The translations under genes and the position numbers were made by a program. 64,000 bases of DNA from Actinomucor elegans (taxonomy: Eukaryota; Mucoromycota; Mucoromycetes; Mucorales; Mucoraceae): NCBI GenBank assembly GCA_026027325.1, contig JAMSLZ010000008.1, positions 930,001 to 994,000 on the forward strand. The letters run 5' to 3'. Each line of letters starts with the position of its first letter. Position 1 is the first letter of the stretch. Below, one piece after another: positions 24,788 to 34,627 of this stretch. The notes under the pieces were generated by a model. The model ran no database searches. It saw only the letters and a program-made list of their open reading frames with translations, and was not told the DNA's origin.

Positions 24788-26233
24788 GCTCTTATTATGC
24801 TCTACTTTCATCATATACCTATATCATCTTTTTTTTTAAACCTTACATTCATCATTTATAACTACTGGTAGAAGCGTTGTTATTATACCATTACCTTATA
24901 TTACTATCTCATTCATTATATATATATATATATATATATTATATTAAACAATAAAGATCATAACACACTCTTAATCTATTACATTTACATGTCATATGGT
25001 TGATTATAAAATATGTCTTTTTTAGTGTAACCCAAGACCAAAATGTTAACACAAACATGTTTAGATCATTAAGTCGCTAAGCGTTTCAAGCATTGAATCT
25101 AAATGATTTCAATAGCAATTGTCTAGACTTTGTTCAGAAAAAAAAAAAAAAAAACTTGGTTTTAAACTTGGGCGTTCAAAGTTAGAGTAAAGCCGTGTAA
25201 CCAAATCAAGAAGGTAAAGAAGAATGATAGTAGTCAGTAAATCAAAAAGGTCAGCTTTTGTATCAAGTGTTTACTATTAATCGTATTTGATAATACATTA
25301 AAAAAAAGGTGTGACATTTCTAGTACTTTATGTAGCAAGTCATGACAAGAACCATAGAGAGATCAACTTTGCATACTAAGAAACGCGCGCGCTAAGACTT
25401 TTTGTTTGTTAAGGGGACTGTTTGATGCGTGTATATCAAGAATAGCTAGTACAACAGAAACAAAGTTATCTAGACAATCAGCCATTGGTGTAGGTAATCA
25501 AAGTAGCGTCACGTTTAAATGAAAAAAACGTGGGTATTCTTGCTTAGAATACTAAAGGCAGTTCCCATAGAATCATTACATCATACTTGTTTAGTCTGTT
25601 ATCTTCCGCAGATCTGTTGTGGCTGTGTCATACTTGGTTAACATTGTTCGGATTAGTGTAGATCAAAGGGACATGTCTCGAGGAGTTCTTCTTATTATCA
25701 ATGCTTATAAAGATAATCTCCTGTCAACAAATAAAGGTAACCTTAGATAACCCAACGGCACATGGAGTTCTTGCTATTTTATCGTCTTTATACTATTAAC
25801 TAATAACGCGTACCTGATTTTTTTTTATCCTTGTGATGGCCGTCTCCTTTCTTACGAAACTCCTGTGATCGCTGTGTCTGAATTATATTTGATGAGATAA
25901 TATGCACTGATGTGAAGATCTTTGTCGCTCCCATAACTCATCTATTTGCTGTGTCAGGTGAGACTTCTGTCAGTTGGCCCGAATCAAATATTTTTGTCAC
26001 ATTTTTATAGGAAGAAGCAAATTTATAGTATAATCATGAATGAAATACGTGTTCCACATTATTCAATACCTACAATATAGAGGAGCTGAACATGGTAAGC
26101 AAAGTTTTAGCTGGGCATAGAAAATTTGGACTCAAATTATCACACGCAAAAAAAAAAAAATTATAGCTCATCTAAATGAAAAAAGAAGCTAACGCAATTG
26201 CCCAAATTTGTTTTTCCATCAATATACCAATAG

Positions 26234-26300
26234 ATGCAGCAGTTTGTTTTGAGCATCGAGTTCCAATCAGATGCAATATTAAACCAGAATCAGTTAAAAG
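26234..26300 (+). repeat. Dispersed intergenic repeat copy
   Basis: Contains GATGCAGCAGTTTGTTTTGA, then GAGCATCG, then ATCAGATGCAATATTAAACC and AGAATCAGTTAAAAGA, in the order of the family consensus. Confidence 0.65.
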
Positions 26301-26619
26301 AACTATATATTTATCGACTTATAAGATATTAACCGCCCTATGCTTGCTACACTTCCAGGGCCACCATCACCCTCCACGGGCCCCCAAATAGAGCATTTTA
26401 TTCAAATCTTGTTTGGAACTGGAATGAGGAGAGCTACATTTCAATTTTAAATCAGATCGATCACGAATTAATTACAAATTCATTATAGATTAGAAGTAGA
26501 TCTTGTGGGTATGTTATATATAAACCCTATGGTTAATTTTTACGTTTTATATTATGAGTGTGTTTTACTCTCTTTTTTTTTTAAAAAAAAAAAAAACCAA
26601 TATGAATGTTTTTCCTATT

Positions 26620-26795
26620 GGCCAAGGTTTATGTTTTATAATATGGAGCATGCTACGCGCTTGTAATACTATGGAATACGTTACGTGTTATACTATGGGA
26701 CGCATTACATGTTTATATTATGAAACATATCATATGCATTTTTTTTTACAGCCAAGCTTCATATCTTATACTACGAAGCATGTTATATGCTTGTA
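26620..26795. repeat. Five short near-palindromic tandem repeats
   Basis: Five imperfect units of about 25-35 bp, each built as a TTATAnTATG-like spacer followed by an inverted half-site pair: GCATGCTACGCGC, TACGTTACGTG, CGCATTACATG, CATATCATATGC, GCATGTTATATGC. The shared idea is GCATRTTAYATGC. Mutations often keep the dyad symmetry. The transposase HTH remnant begins about 75 bp downstream. Confidence 0.6.
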
Positions 26796-26867
26796 CAACT
26801 CCGTCAAAATAGTATCCGAGTTTTTTGAAATTTACTCAAAAGTTTGACACAAACCATTCACTTTTAG

Positions 26868-27210
26868 ATGCTGTTTAAAGAACATTGTGAAACACAATCA
26901 GTCACAGTGTTTTCAGATATCATGGACCAAACGAATAAGAGAGGAAAAGAACTTGACAATTTCCCTCGCGATATGGTTTACAGTTTGAACATTAAGGCTA
27001 AATGGAAACAAGTCGAGATTTTAAAAGAATACAATATTCCAAGTCCAACAGTCAATGATGCAATAATGAAGTTCCGTGAATACAGTTGGAAAACTTAAAT
27101 TCCATCAAACACTTTCAATATTACCTGAGAAAACATATTGCGGAACGTAAGCACCATATCAGATCACTAAAAGAATTGGACGCAGTTATTCATGAAGAAT
27201 GAGTAAAGTT
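26868..27210 (+). pseudogene. Tc1/mariner-type transposase HTH remnant
   Basis: A 76-codon frame ends in a helix-turn-helix typical of Tc1-like N-termini: YSLNIKAKWKQVEIL followed by EYNIPSPTVNDAI. After a frame shift a basic stretch continues (RKHIAERKHHIR, then ELDAVIHEE) as expected of the second DNA-binding subdomain, and then stops. No catalytic domain follows. It is probably another copy of the family whose DDE end lies at 18745. Confidence 0.55.
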
Positions 27211-27369
27211 GATTATCAACATTTTTTAAAAGTATACACTGAGAATGCCAGATGTATATTCATTTATGTAAGTAATAAATCATGGTAAATACAACATATG
27301 CTCAGTATGTTATTGACATCCCTTCTTTTTAAAGGTCAATATTCGGGATCAAATTATTATTCATGGTAA

Positions 27370-28031
27370 CTTGTAGATTGGGTCTCTTTCACTGATTCAT
27401 GCTAGCAAAGATGACCTGGAGCGTGACCTCTCTAAAATCAATAAATCCATCTTCAAACTTCCCGCTTATTATTTATCAAGCCATGCCAATCCCGACTCTG
27501 ACCCTTCTTATTTTACTTCTTTCATTACTTACCCCATCATAACATTATAGCATCTTTAGCCAATAATATAGTGGTGGTATGTTTTATTACATTAGTTATT
27601 ATCAAATTAGCTATCAATTGTTTTCTAGCTGGTTTTTGTAAACCCATATTTTCGAACTTACAAGTTAGACCTTGTAAAGAATAATTTCAAATATTTCATA
27701 ATAGCAGGAAGTTTAGCTTTGCTTCTTGACTTGGGAATACCGCTGACCTTGTATAAATATCACTCGTAAGATATCTCATGGTTATCAACCAACCTTGACT
27801 GTCACATATTAAACACATATGCACCTGTGAGACGTCGTCATATAAAATAATTCTTCACAGCGAACTATTTTGCCCATTCGAGACTCTATTTAAATGGTTT
27901 ATATTCGTCATCCATATTACGGAAAACATAATGCATGTAAAAGCTTTAGCTATACTTCATGTGATGTAAGTGTTCTTGTCGCATTCCAGGCCAACAAGGC
28001 CCTGTTCTTCCTAAAGTAACAGTTACTGCAC
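27370..28031 (+). pseudogene. Relic of a multi-exon membrane protein gene
   Basis: A coding-like frame from about 27377 (HASKDDLERDLSKI, then YYLSSHANPDSD) shifts frame near 27510 into a hydrophobic run (HNIIASLANNIVV). It then follows plausible splice sites: donor at 27580 GTATGT, acceptor TTTCTAG before CTGGTTTTTG at about 27629, donor TC-GTAAGA near 27768, acceptor CACAG near 27860, and donor CAT-GTAAAA near 27938. The downstream pieces read LVFVNPYFRTYKLDLV, IIAGSLALLLDLGIPL and PFETLFKWFIFVIHI. Consistent intron phases argue for a former multi-pass membrane protein. The frameshift argues that it is dead. I do not recognise the family. Confidence 0.3.
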
Positions 28032-28830
28032 AAAAACCACAACTTTTACCACCTCATACGTTTGTAGCTGAATTAACGTAATTTTTCATAAATGAGAGTA
28101 TATATTTTTTGACTTCAGCAGGGATCGCATTGACGGTAGTTAGATCTATTGCGCATTAAACTTTTGGGAGCTGAAACTTCCCATATTACGCATGTATGTG
28201 CTTTTATAAAGATTTGTCTGTTGTTTATGAGTTCCTATCTTGGCTGACTGAATATCCTTTCGTTCTGTGACTTGATGTTCAATAAGAAGACCTTGCTTGA
28301 CTTATACATTGTTATTTGGTCGCCCTATGCCATTGTATACAATGTATATGTAACCTCTCTTTACAAGCGTATACATTGATAATCATTTTTTGTTTGTTGA
28401 CTAGGAGAGCCAATTTTTGATTTAAGCACTAGAGTAGAATCACTCGCTGATATTTGATTACATCATTATCCAAGTTCTTTCATGCATATCAAAGTCGAGC
28501 TATTGTCAGACAACGATATCAGTGCCTTTTCAAGCTTAGATAGAGTTATGGTGGTTTGGTTTCTAATCTTATTTTTAGCATTTGGACGCAAAACTTCGGA
28601 AATCTGACGGCTTAATATTTTCTGAGCATCACTTGTAATTTGCTTATGTTACTCTTCGCCAATCTACCAACTCTTACCGATGGTATCCGGAGTGAACCCA
28701 CCCTCACATAATTGATGTCTGCATGAAAGTTTGCCTATAGAAAAAAAAAACGCCAGTGCACTTTCTCAATTTTCCTTCTTTCATTTTGTTAAACGATACT
28801 TGTCCCTTCAATAAATCAGATTTCTCAACC

Positions 28831-29265
28831 CATCACGATCCATTGTCGCATCTGATTAGTGCTTCTTGTTTAAAATAAGTTACTGAATTTATTAAAAATA
28901 CTGCTCTTTTACTGGAATACATGACGAATGTACCATCCATTAAAAATCAGTAGTGAAATTACATGCATTTCAATAAACTAAGCCTATTTATATACCATAT
29001 CTCAACCTCACGATCCCGGCTTAATACCTAATCCGATTACCACGATCAGTTCAAAATGAATTACTGCATCTACTAGAGCCATTATGTAACTAAAAAAGCA
29101 GAATGAACATACGGTACTTTAAAATATTGGAATCAGTTTAGGTGCATAATATGTGAACAAGCACTAATGATCTACAGATCTATCGACTGACTCGGTCATC
29201 AGCCGCATTTGATAAGTATTACATGCTCAGAATGAGTTACTGCATCTGGTTTCGTCCATTATGTC
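28831..29265 (-). repeat. Three dispersed intergenic repeat copies
   Basis: Copies at about 28831-28890, 29005-29090 and 29168-29265, all minus strand. Those at 29005 and 29168 are the most complete: on the minus strand they run from an ACATAATGG block through GATGCAGTAA, CTCATTTTGA or CTCATTCTGAGCATG, and an ATCAGATGCG-like block to a CCGGGATCG or CCGAGTCAGTCGATAG block. Confidence 0.7.
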
Positions 29266-29290
29266 TTGTGTGTAATTATTAGATGAAGAC

Positions 29291-29569
29291 ATGCCAAAAC
29301 CAAAGCCAAAGTCAAAAGAAAAAGTGTTTGCTCGTATCCTTCCATTATCTGTACCATCCACTTATATCAAGGGTTGCATTGTAGAATAATCAGAAAACAA
29401 TATCATTGCTTTTCATCCTGCTAATAAAACGCGCTTTTTGACTGAAATCAAAAGGATTACAGCACACACATTTAGACGTCTAAACCTAACATCATGCGTC
29501 GAATTGCAACCCCCATTCACAAGTACTCTATCCCCATGCACAATCCTAAACTTCCACGAGATAATTTGA
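29291..29569 (+). pseudogene. Orphan frame with in-frame TAA
   Basis: ATG at 29291 opens MPKPKPKSKEKVFARIL and reads 32 codons to a TAA at 29387; the same frame then stays open for 60 more codons (NNIIAFHPANKTRFLTEIKR, then RRLNLTSCVELQ) to a TGA at 29569. Both halves have protein-like composition. It may be a broken gene or a mobile-element relic. The family is not recognised. It ends 84 bp from the 3' end of the eS24 gene, convergent. Confidence 0.3.
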
Positions 29570-29652
29570 CGAGAGAGAAAGATAAAAGAGATAACTCTTT
29601 TATAACATCCAGAGTTTTAATACAGTTTTGAAGTAAATTAAAAAGCAAATGT

Positions 29653-30353
29653 TTACTCCTTTCTGGGCTTCTTGGACTTTCTGACACCACGGAACTTCTT
29701 CTCGCGGTTCTTCTTTTCCTTGCGTTGCTTACGGCCACCTCTGGGAGCTTCAGCAAGGCCGATACGAACAAGACGGTGCTTGGGTTCGAACTTCTTCAAA
29801 GCTTCAACGTTATCGTAGATCAAGGCGAAACCAGTGGTCTTTCCACCACCAAAGTGGGTCTTGAAACCAAAGACAGAGACGACTTCCTTGTCGGCCTTGT
29901 ACATCTTGCCAATCTTGGAACGGAGCTCGTCCTTGGAGACGTTGGCGAGTCCAGGATGAATGACATCGACGACCATTTGCTTACGTTGAAGCAAACGGTT
30001 GGTGAGGAACTTGCGAGTTCTGATAGTGACAGCGGCGTCGGTCTATAGAGCAGAGCATTAGTGAGCCGTAACTACATGTATAAAGTTCAAATGATAAAAT
30101 AAAATGAAAGCAGGAGGGATTTGGGTTCAGTTGAAAGTACTGTCGTGCATGTCAATCTGTATACCCCTCAACATGGAGGGGTTTTTTTTTTGTTTGAATC
30201 AAATGTCTAGTGATATAATTTCCATCCACCAAAATAAAATAAAATAAAAAGGTGCATCCATCCATCCATCCATATGTAACCAAATCCCTCTTATACTTGT
30301 CATCATAGTATCATCTATCCAACATGTTTCTTTGTAAATTATATACGTACCAT
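29653..30353 (-). CDS. RPS24: Ribosomal protein eS24
   Basis: Exon 1 is only the ATG (30353-30351). A 308-nt intron follows, then exon 2 (30042-29653); the product has 130 residues, the family size (about 130-135). Family landmarks are VTIRTRKF near the start, [33 protein letters not shown] and the Lys/Arg-rich C-terminus ([10 protein letters not shown]...KPRKE). eS24 is a component of the 40S subunit needed for 18S rRNA maturation. A start-codon-only first exon followed by a long intron is common in fungal ribosomal protein genes. The 308-nt intron is about five times longer than most in this window and may hold regulatory or RNA elements. Confidence 0.95.
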
Positions 30354-30458
30354 ATTGGTCAGTTCGAAAGAGGATGTGATTAGTTTTGCCACCTTCTGTT
30401 CAATATGGATCCCACCTGTTTCGCTCTCCACACACACACCCCATAATCTCCTACTTGG

Positions 30459-30493
<35 letters not shown>

Positions 30494-32388
30494 ACAGCCG
30501 GCCGGAACAAAGCCTACTTTTTCAATTATGTCCGAACCGCAATATGATCCAGGGCTTTAATTAAAAATTAGGAATTTTATCACGCCTTGACATGAAAATC
30601 GCTACCATTAAAAGTCTTGGAAGCGTTGGTCGTTTAGACAAGTACTAAAAAAAAATAAAGAATTCAATTCTCTTGCAAGCGATTTAAAATGTACATGGAA
30701 GTGAATAGAAAAAAGAAAGAAAAAAAAAACTAGCTGCAGAGAGCATAAGCACTTTTTTTTTTGCAGCCTTATCGTATCTAATCACTTTGATTTATAAATT
30801 TGAATAATAATTCATTCAAAAACAAATGCGTTTATTTCTATGTATTCCCCGAAATTTAAAGGAATCTTTTAGTGAAATGCAAGTGGGGAAGAGGATTTTT
30901 GTGATTTTAAGCATTTTTTGATAAGTTGTTACGGATATTTATTTCAGTGGCCGATAGCCAATCAACGCCTTCTGATAGCCTATAAATTTTTGACCATGTA
31001 CGAAATGAAATTTTTTTATACATCAAAAAAAAAAAAATTGAATAAAAAGCAATGGCGCTTTGAATCGTTGACCCGACCTTTATAGTATGCAATTCTCATT
31101 CGAATGGCGTGCTTTTTTGTACATTATTGAAAAAAAAATATTACTCCGATAGCCAAACATCGCTTTATGATCAATAGCTTCTACACTCTGTCCATAATCA
31201 TATGTAGTTACAAAAATATAATAACCAAAAAGAGTGTATTGTATTCTATGCATTCCCCAAGAATTAATTTAATATATCGGATTTTCATCAAATAAGGCAC
31301 AGTTTTAAATTCGAAAGATTTTGGTTGAGAGTGCTATTAGTAGTATTATGGAGACGATAATGATGACTATCGCATTGATCCTCAGCCAGCCAATGAAGGC
31401 ACTTTACCAAAGGATTTACCACCAGGTTTTCATGGCCCCCCTATATCTGAAAATCGAGCTTTGTTTTTATTGTACAAGGCGATAAACAATAGACGGTATT
31501 TTGAATCACTAATAAAGCGTATAAAAAAGAATCGTATAACAGATTATGGCCAGCCTTTTTATTTCTAGATGCGATTATAAAAAGTCTATGCACCAAGTAA
31601 AACATACTCAGTGCTACATGTTTCTCGAAATTCAAACTGGAATCTCTTGTCCAATGTAGGCCTGCATGCAACTGTGTAATTTCTCAGGATTTTTTGTCGA
31701 GTTATATTCATGGACTTTGGTGTGAATCATTTTCAACCAATCAAAAGCGGTGCCTTATCCCTTTCTGTGATCTATATAGAAATAGATGCTGGAGAAACGT
31801 GCTGTACGCCTAGATAAAGGCCGGTATCTAAATACAGTTTAGACGAGAGATGACCTTTCTACTTTTAGCATAGCATCAAAAAAGAGTGTTTTTGTTAATG
31901 AGGCTGGTTTCCCAATCCCTTTTCTTGAACCCTAATCCAAGAATGTTGGGGCCAACATTAGACAGTAATCAAGGGCATCGACAAGATGTATAAGTTAGAT
32001 ACTATGCCACAGATTACACAGCACTAATGCTACTACTGCTATCAGATGAAGTTTATTGGTTCACGGCACTCAGCCTAAATGAGCTCCGCCCTGTGATACC
32101 TGAAATAAAAAAAGTTGGTTTCTTGTAGATCTTTTTGTATCATTGAAAATGATGATAAAAAAAAAACAAACTAGTTAATGATACATGATGGGTTACAGTT
32201 TAATTTATTTAACTTTAATACATACAATAAAAGAAAGTGGCGGTAATATTCTATATGTTCGGGTGGTATTTTTGTACATAATATATATATATATGTATAC
32301 ATATATATATATATAATTTTAGAGTGTAGGGAAGGGGGGGTATATAAAGGAAAGAACAAGTGAAAAAAGGAAAGTGAAAAAGCTTAGC
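30354..32388. other. Gene-poor spacer
   Basis: About 2 kb with no intact gene. It contains a poly(T) tract near 30461-30490, two diverged copies of a CCGATAGCCAA-containing segment (about 30948 and 31146), an orphan frame at 31344-31568 and (AT)n runs near 32281-32315. Confidence 0.5.
31344..31568 (+). pseudogene. Orphan coding-like fragment
   Basis: A 75-codon open frame without ATG, starting near an acceptor-like CTATTAG and reading GDDNDDYRIDPQPANEG, LPPGFHGPPISENRAL, then LYKAINNRRYFESLIKRI to TAG at 31568. The composition (acidic start, Pro-rich middle, basic amphipathic end) is that of a genuine protein. No other exon was found, so it is likely a fragment of a lost gene or element. Confidence 0.3.
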
Positions 32389-33063
32389 TTAGCGTTGTGA
32401 TTTCCTCCATTCTGTGAAGGAACTTCTTGGGGTTGAGTAATCATCTTCATCTTCATTGGACGAGGAAGACGAAGCCGAATGATGGCCCAGTAAAGATCTC
32501 TTTACCCGCTTTAACATGGATCTATACCGAGTTGTGCTTTTATCTAAAGTATCATCCACAGGATTATAGTCTAACGATGAACAGCTTCGTCGAGACAGTT
32601 GCTTTGATTTAATCATGTTCCACTTGTCTGTGATAGATGATAATGCAGACAGTGAAGGTGAATGATTGACGCCAGATTTTTTGAGAGACCATTGATCAAA
32701 AGAAGGCCAAGATGAAGTGATCCAAGGTAGAAATGAATTGACTCTCATGAGTTCGAGAACAGCCTCTGCAGCCTCATCAAAGATATTTACATGGCAGTTG
32801 CGTTGATGATAAAAATCTAGAATGGCTTGTCGCATATCGCAAGGTATATTGATCTCTTGTGGTGAATTGGGTCGGATATAAAGGTTGATCATGGATTCAC
32901 ATAATTCGTCATTGCATTCTTGATGATACTCTTGTGTTGCTAACCAAAAGGCCAAGTTTTCGATGCAGTACGATTGATGTAAATAAGCGGCAAACTCTTT
33001 GAATAGACTGGACGATGGATCTTCTAATACTGTTTCCAATGATAGTACTTCAGTACTAAACAT
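32389..33063 (-). CDS. RGS-domain protein
   Basis: A single-exon ORF of 224 residues. Residues about 7-125 match a regulator-of-G-protein-signalling fold: LEDPSSSLFKEFAAYLHQSYCIENLAFW (an RGS start with the ENLxFW signature), YHQECNDE, then IYIRPNSPQEINIP and a C-terminal helix containing AAEAVLELMRVNSFLPWI. RGS proteins accelerate GTP hydrolysis by G-alpha subunits. The C-terminal 90 residues are basic and Ser-rich with an acidic SSNEDEDDY patch, a likely site of phosphorylation. A TATAAAAG box lies on the minus strand near 33140-33133. The phosphodiesterase gene lies upstream in the same direction, its stop codon only 155 nt from this ATG. Confidence 0.88.
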   Translation of the reverse strand: MFSTEVLSLETVLEDPSSSLFKEFAAYLHQSYCIENLAFWLATQEYHQECNDELCESMINLYIRPNSPQEINIPCDMRQAILDFYHQRNCHVNIFDEAAEAVLELMRVNSFLPWITSSWPSFDQWSLKKSGVNHSPSLSALSSITDKWNMIKSKQLSRRSCSSLDYNPVDDTLDKSTTRYRSMLKRVKRSLLGHHSASSSSSNEDEDDYSTPRSSFTEWRKSQR

Positions 33064-33132
33064 TTCAAAGAGAGAGAAAGAAAAAGAAGAGAGTAAAGGA
33101 AAAGCAAAAGAAGAAGGGAAAAAAAAAAGAGC

Positions 33133-33140
33133 CTTTTATA
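33133..33140 (-). promoter_or_regulatory. TATA box of the RGS gene
   Basis: TATAAAAG on the minus strand about 70 nt upstream of the ATG at 33063, squeezed into the 155-nt gap after the phosphodiesterase stop codon. Confidence 0.5.
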
Positions 33141-33218
33141 AGGAGGGGAACGAAACGGTTGGTTCGTATTGGTAACACGGTCTGTTTAAACAGCCGCCCA
33201 TATCTATACAGTGAGAGT

Positions 33219-34363
33219 TTATTGATCATAAAGTACAATTGTGGAGTCTATATTATCATAGAGTTCTATTGGTTGGTATAATACAGTAGGTCTATATCGA
33301 ATGCGTTTGTATGTAATTACAGGTCTATTTTGTACATGTTCCCAGTGGAGGCGATTGGCTACCAAATAGTGGACGAGGGTTTTTGATTTTGGTATGATAT
33401 TGACCAAGGATTCAAAGAAGGGCAGGATAAGTTGATGGAATTTTAAACTGATGGATTGCTGGGAACACATTTGACGATCCATGCCTGGTGATATTGTCAT
33501 CTTCAATCTCTTTTCTTCATCGCCCTGGGCGAAGAATTCCTGGACAATCAAATCGGACCATTGTTTCGAGATCAACCAGGGGCGAGCCATATTACTGATA
33601 TCTGCAGCATGTAAAAGAATACGACACAGGCTTATTTTGTTTTGTTGAGGTTGATTGATTTGGTTGACCAAGTCTTGGTGATATTCCATGTCTGTTGACA
33701 AGATCAAATCTTTAATTGTTTCATTCATTTCCACGTGGCGTATGTTGTGTTTATTGAGCAGTTGAATAGTCAAATCAACCGAGTAAGATTCCAGTGTAGA
33801 TCTATCACCATATTGTGCATACAAGTCCGTTTTATTTTTGATTTGAAAACTGTTGTTAAATCCGGGCTATTTTGAATCATTAGGATTTTTTTTTAATCAA
33901 AAAAAAAAAAAAAAACTTACATGACCGATGTCGTGACACAGTGCTGCCACCATTAAAAAAGAAAGGTCTATATTGGTCAACGATGCATTGAGGTCATGGC
34001 TCAAGTAGTACAACATAGTCACGATATCAACAGCGTGATAGAATGTATGGTAAACTGCTTCAGTATACTTGTTGGCCACATCAATCAAGAAATCGAGCAT
34101 TTGTGAAGTATTTAAACGGAATATGGTGTGGATATTCAGTCGAATAAATATACTCAGTACATGACCATAAAGGTCTGTGCGGCTTTTGGCTAATACATTT
34201 AGCTCGGGCGTGTTATTATCGACAAGTAAGCACCTGTTGAAACTCTAGTCGTTTGTTTGTTTGTTTAGTTTAAACTATCTAATATGAAAAAAGAACATAC
34301 CTCTTCAATCTCTATTAGTTCTTGTTTAGAGATATTCGCTTTATTGTGATGTAAATGTAACAT
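33219..34363 (-). CDS. Class I 3',5'-cyclic nucleotide phosphodiesterase
   Basis: Exons 34363-34301, 34244-33921 and 33866-33219 give 344 residues. The HD-type catalytic motifs are present: YHTFYHAVDI (first metal/catalytic His pair), CHDIGHPGFNN spanning the second intron (metal ligands), and HAADISNMARPW (the conserved Asp before the substrate-glutamine region). Class I enzymes hydrolyse cAMP and/or cGMP; in fungi they tune the PKA pathway. The protein is about the size of the catalytic domain alone, without GAF or other N-terminal regulatory domains, unless an upstream exon was missed. It lies head to tail with the RGS gene, both components of G-protein/cAMP signalling. A poly(A) tract of 17-18 bases on the plus strand sits inside the second intron. 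Confidence 0.92.
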
Positions 34364-34581
34364 TGGTCTTGCATGCACTACTGTTAAGTTGGAAAAAAAG
34401 ATAATAAAAAAAAAAAAAGAAAAGAGAAAAAAAAACACTGTTTATATCAAAAAGAAGAAATCTCTTTTTATATATACATACGTGCGAGGGAAAAAAAAAT
34501 GATCATCCTAAACTAATCCATAAACAAAAAGTATCAGTTTGTTATTGTTATCTTGTTTTTTTTAAAAAAAAGGGTACTTAT

Positions 34582-34583
<2 letters not shown>

Positions 34584-34626
<43 letters not shown>
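34584..34626. repeat. Poly(T) tract of 43 bases
   Basis: An uninterrupted T43 on the plus strand, about 220 bp upstream of the phosphodiesterase ATG. Such dA:dT tracts exclude nucleosomes in fungi and could mark the promoter. It could also be the tail of a minus-strand retrotransposition event. Confidence 0.9.

Positions 34627-34627
<1 letters not shown>

Larger units (their letters stand above)
24850..29290. other. Repeat- and relic-rich spacer
   Basis: No intact gene recognised. It contains an (AT)n run at about 24917-24940, an A17 run near 25138, a T10/A14 dyad near 26570, near-palindromic short repeats, a transposase HTH remnant, a frameshifted membrane-protein relic and several dispersed-repeat copies, each listed separately. 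Confidence 0.55.

Noticed and set aside
29517..29771. 84-codon minus-strand ORF over the eS24 3' end
   Set aside because: Out-of-frame shadow of the eS24 coding exon.
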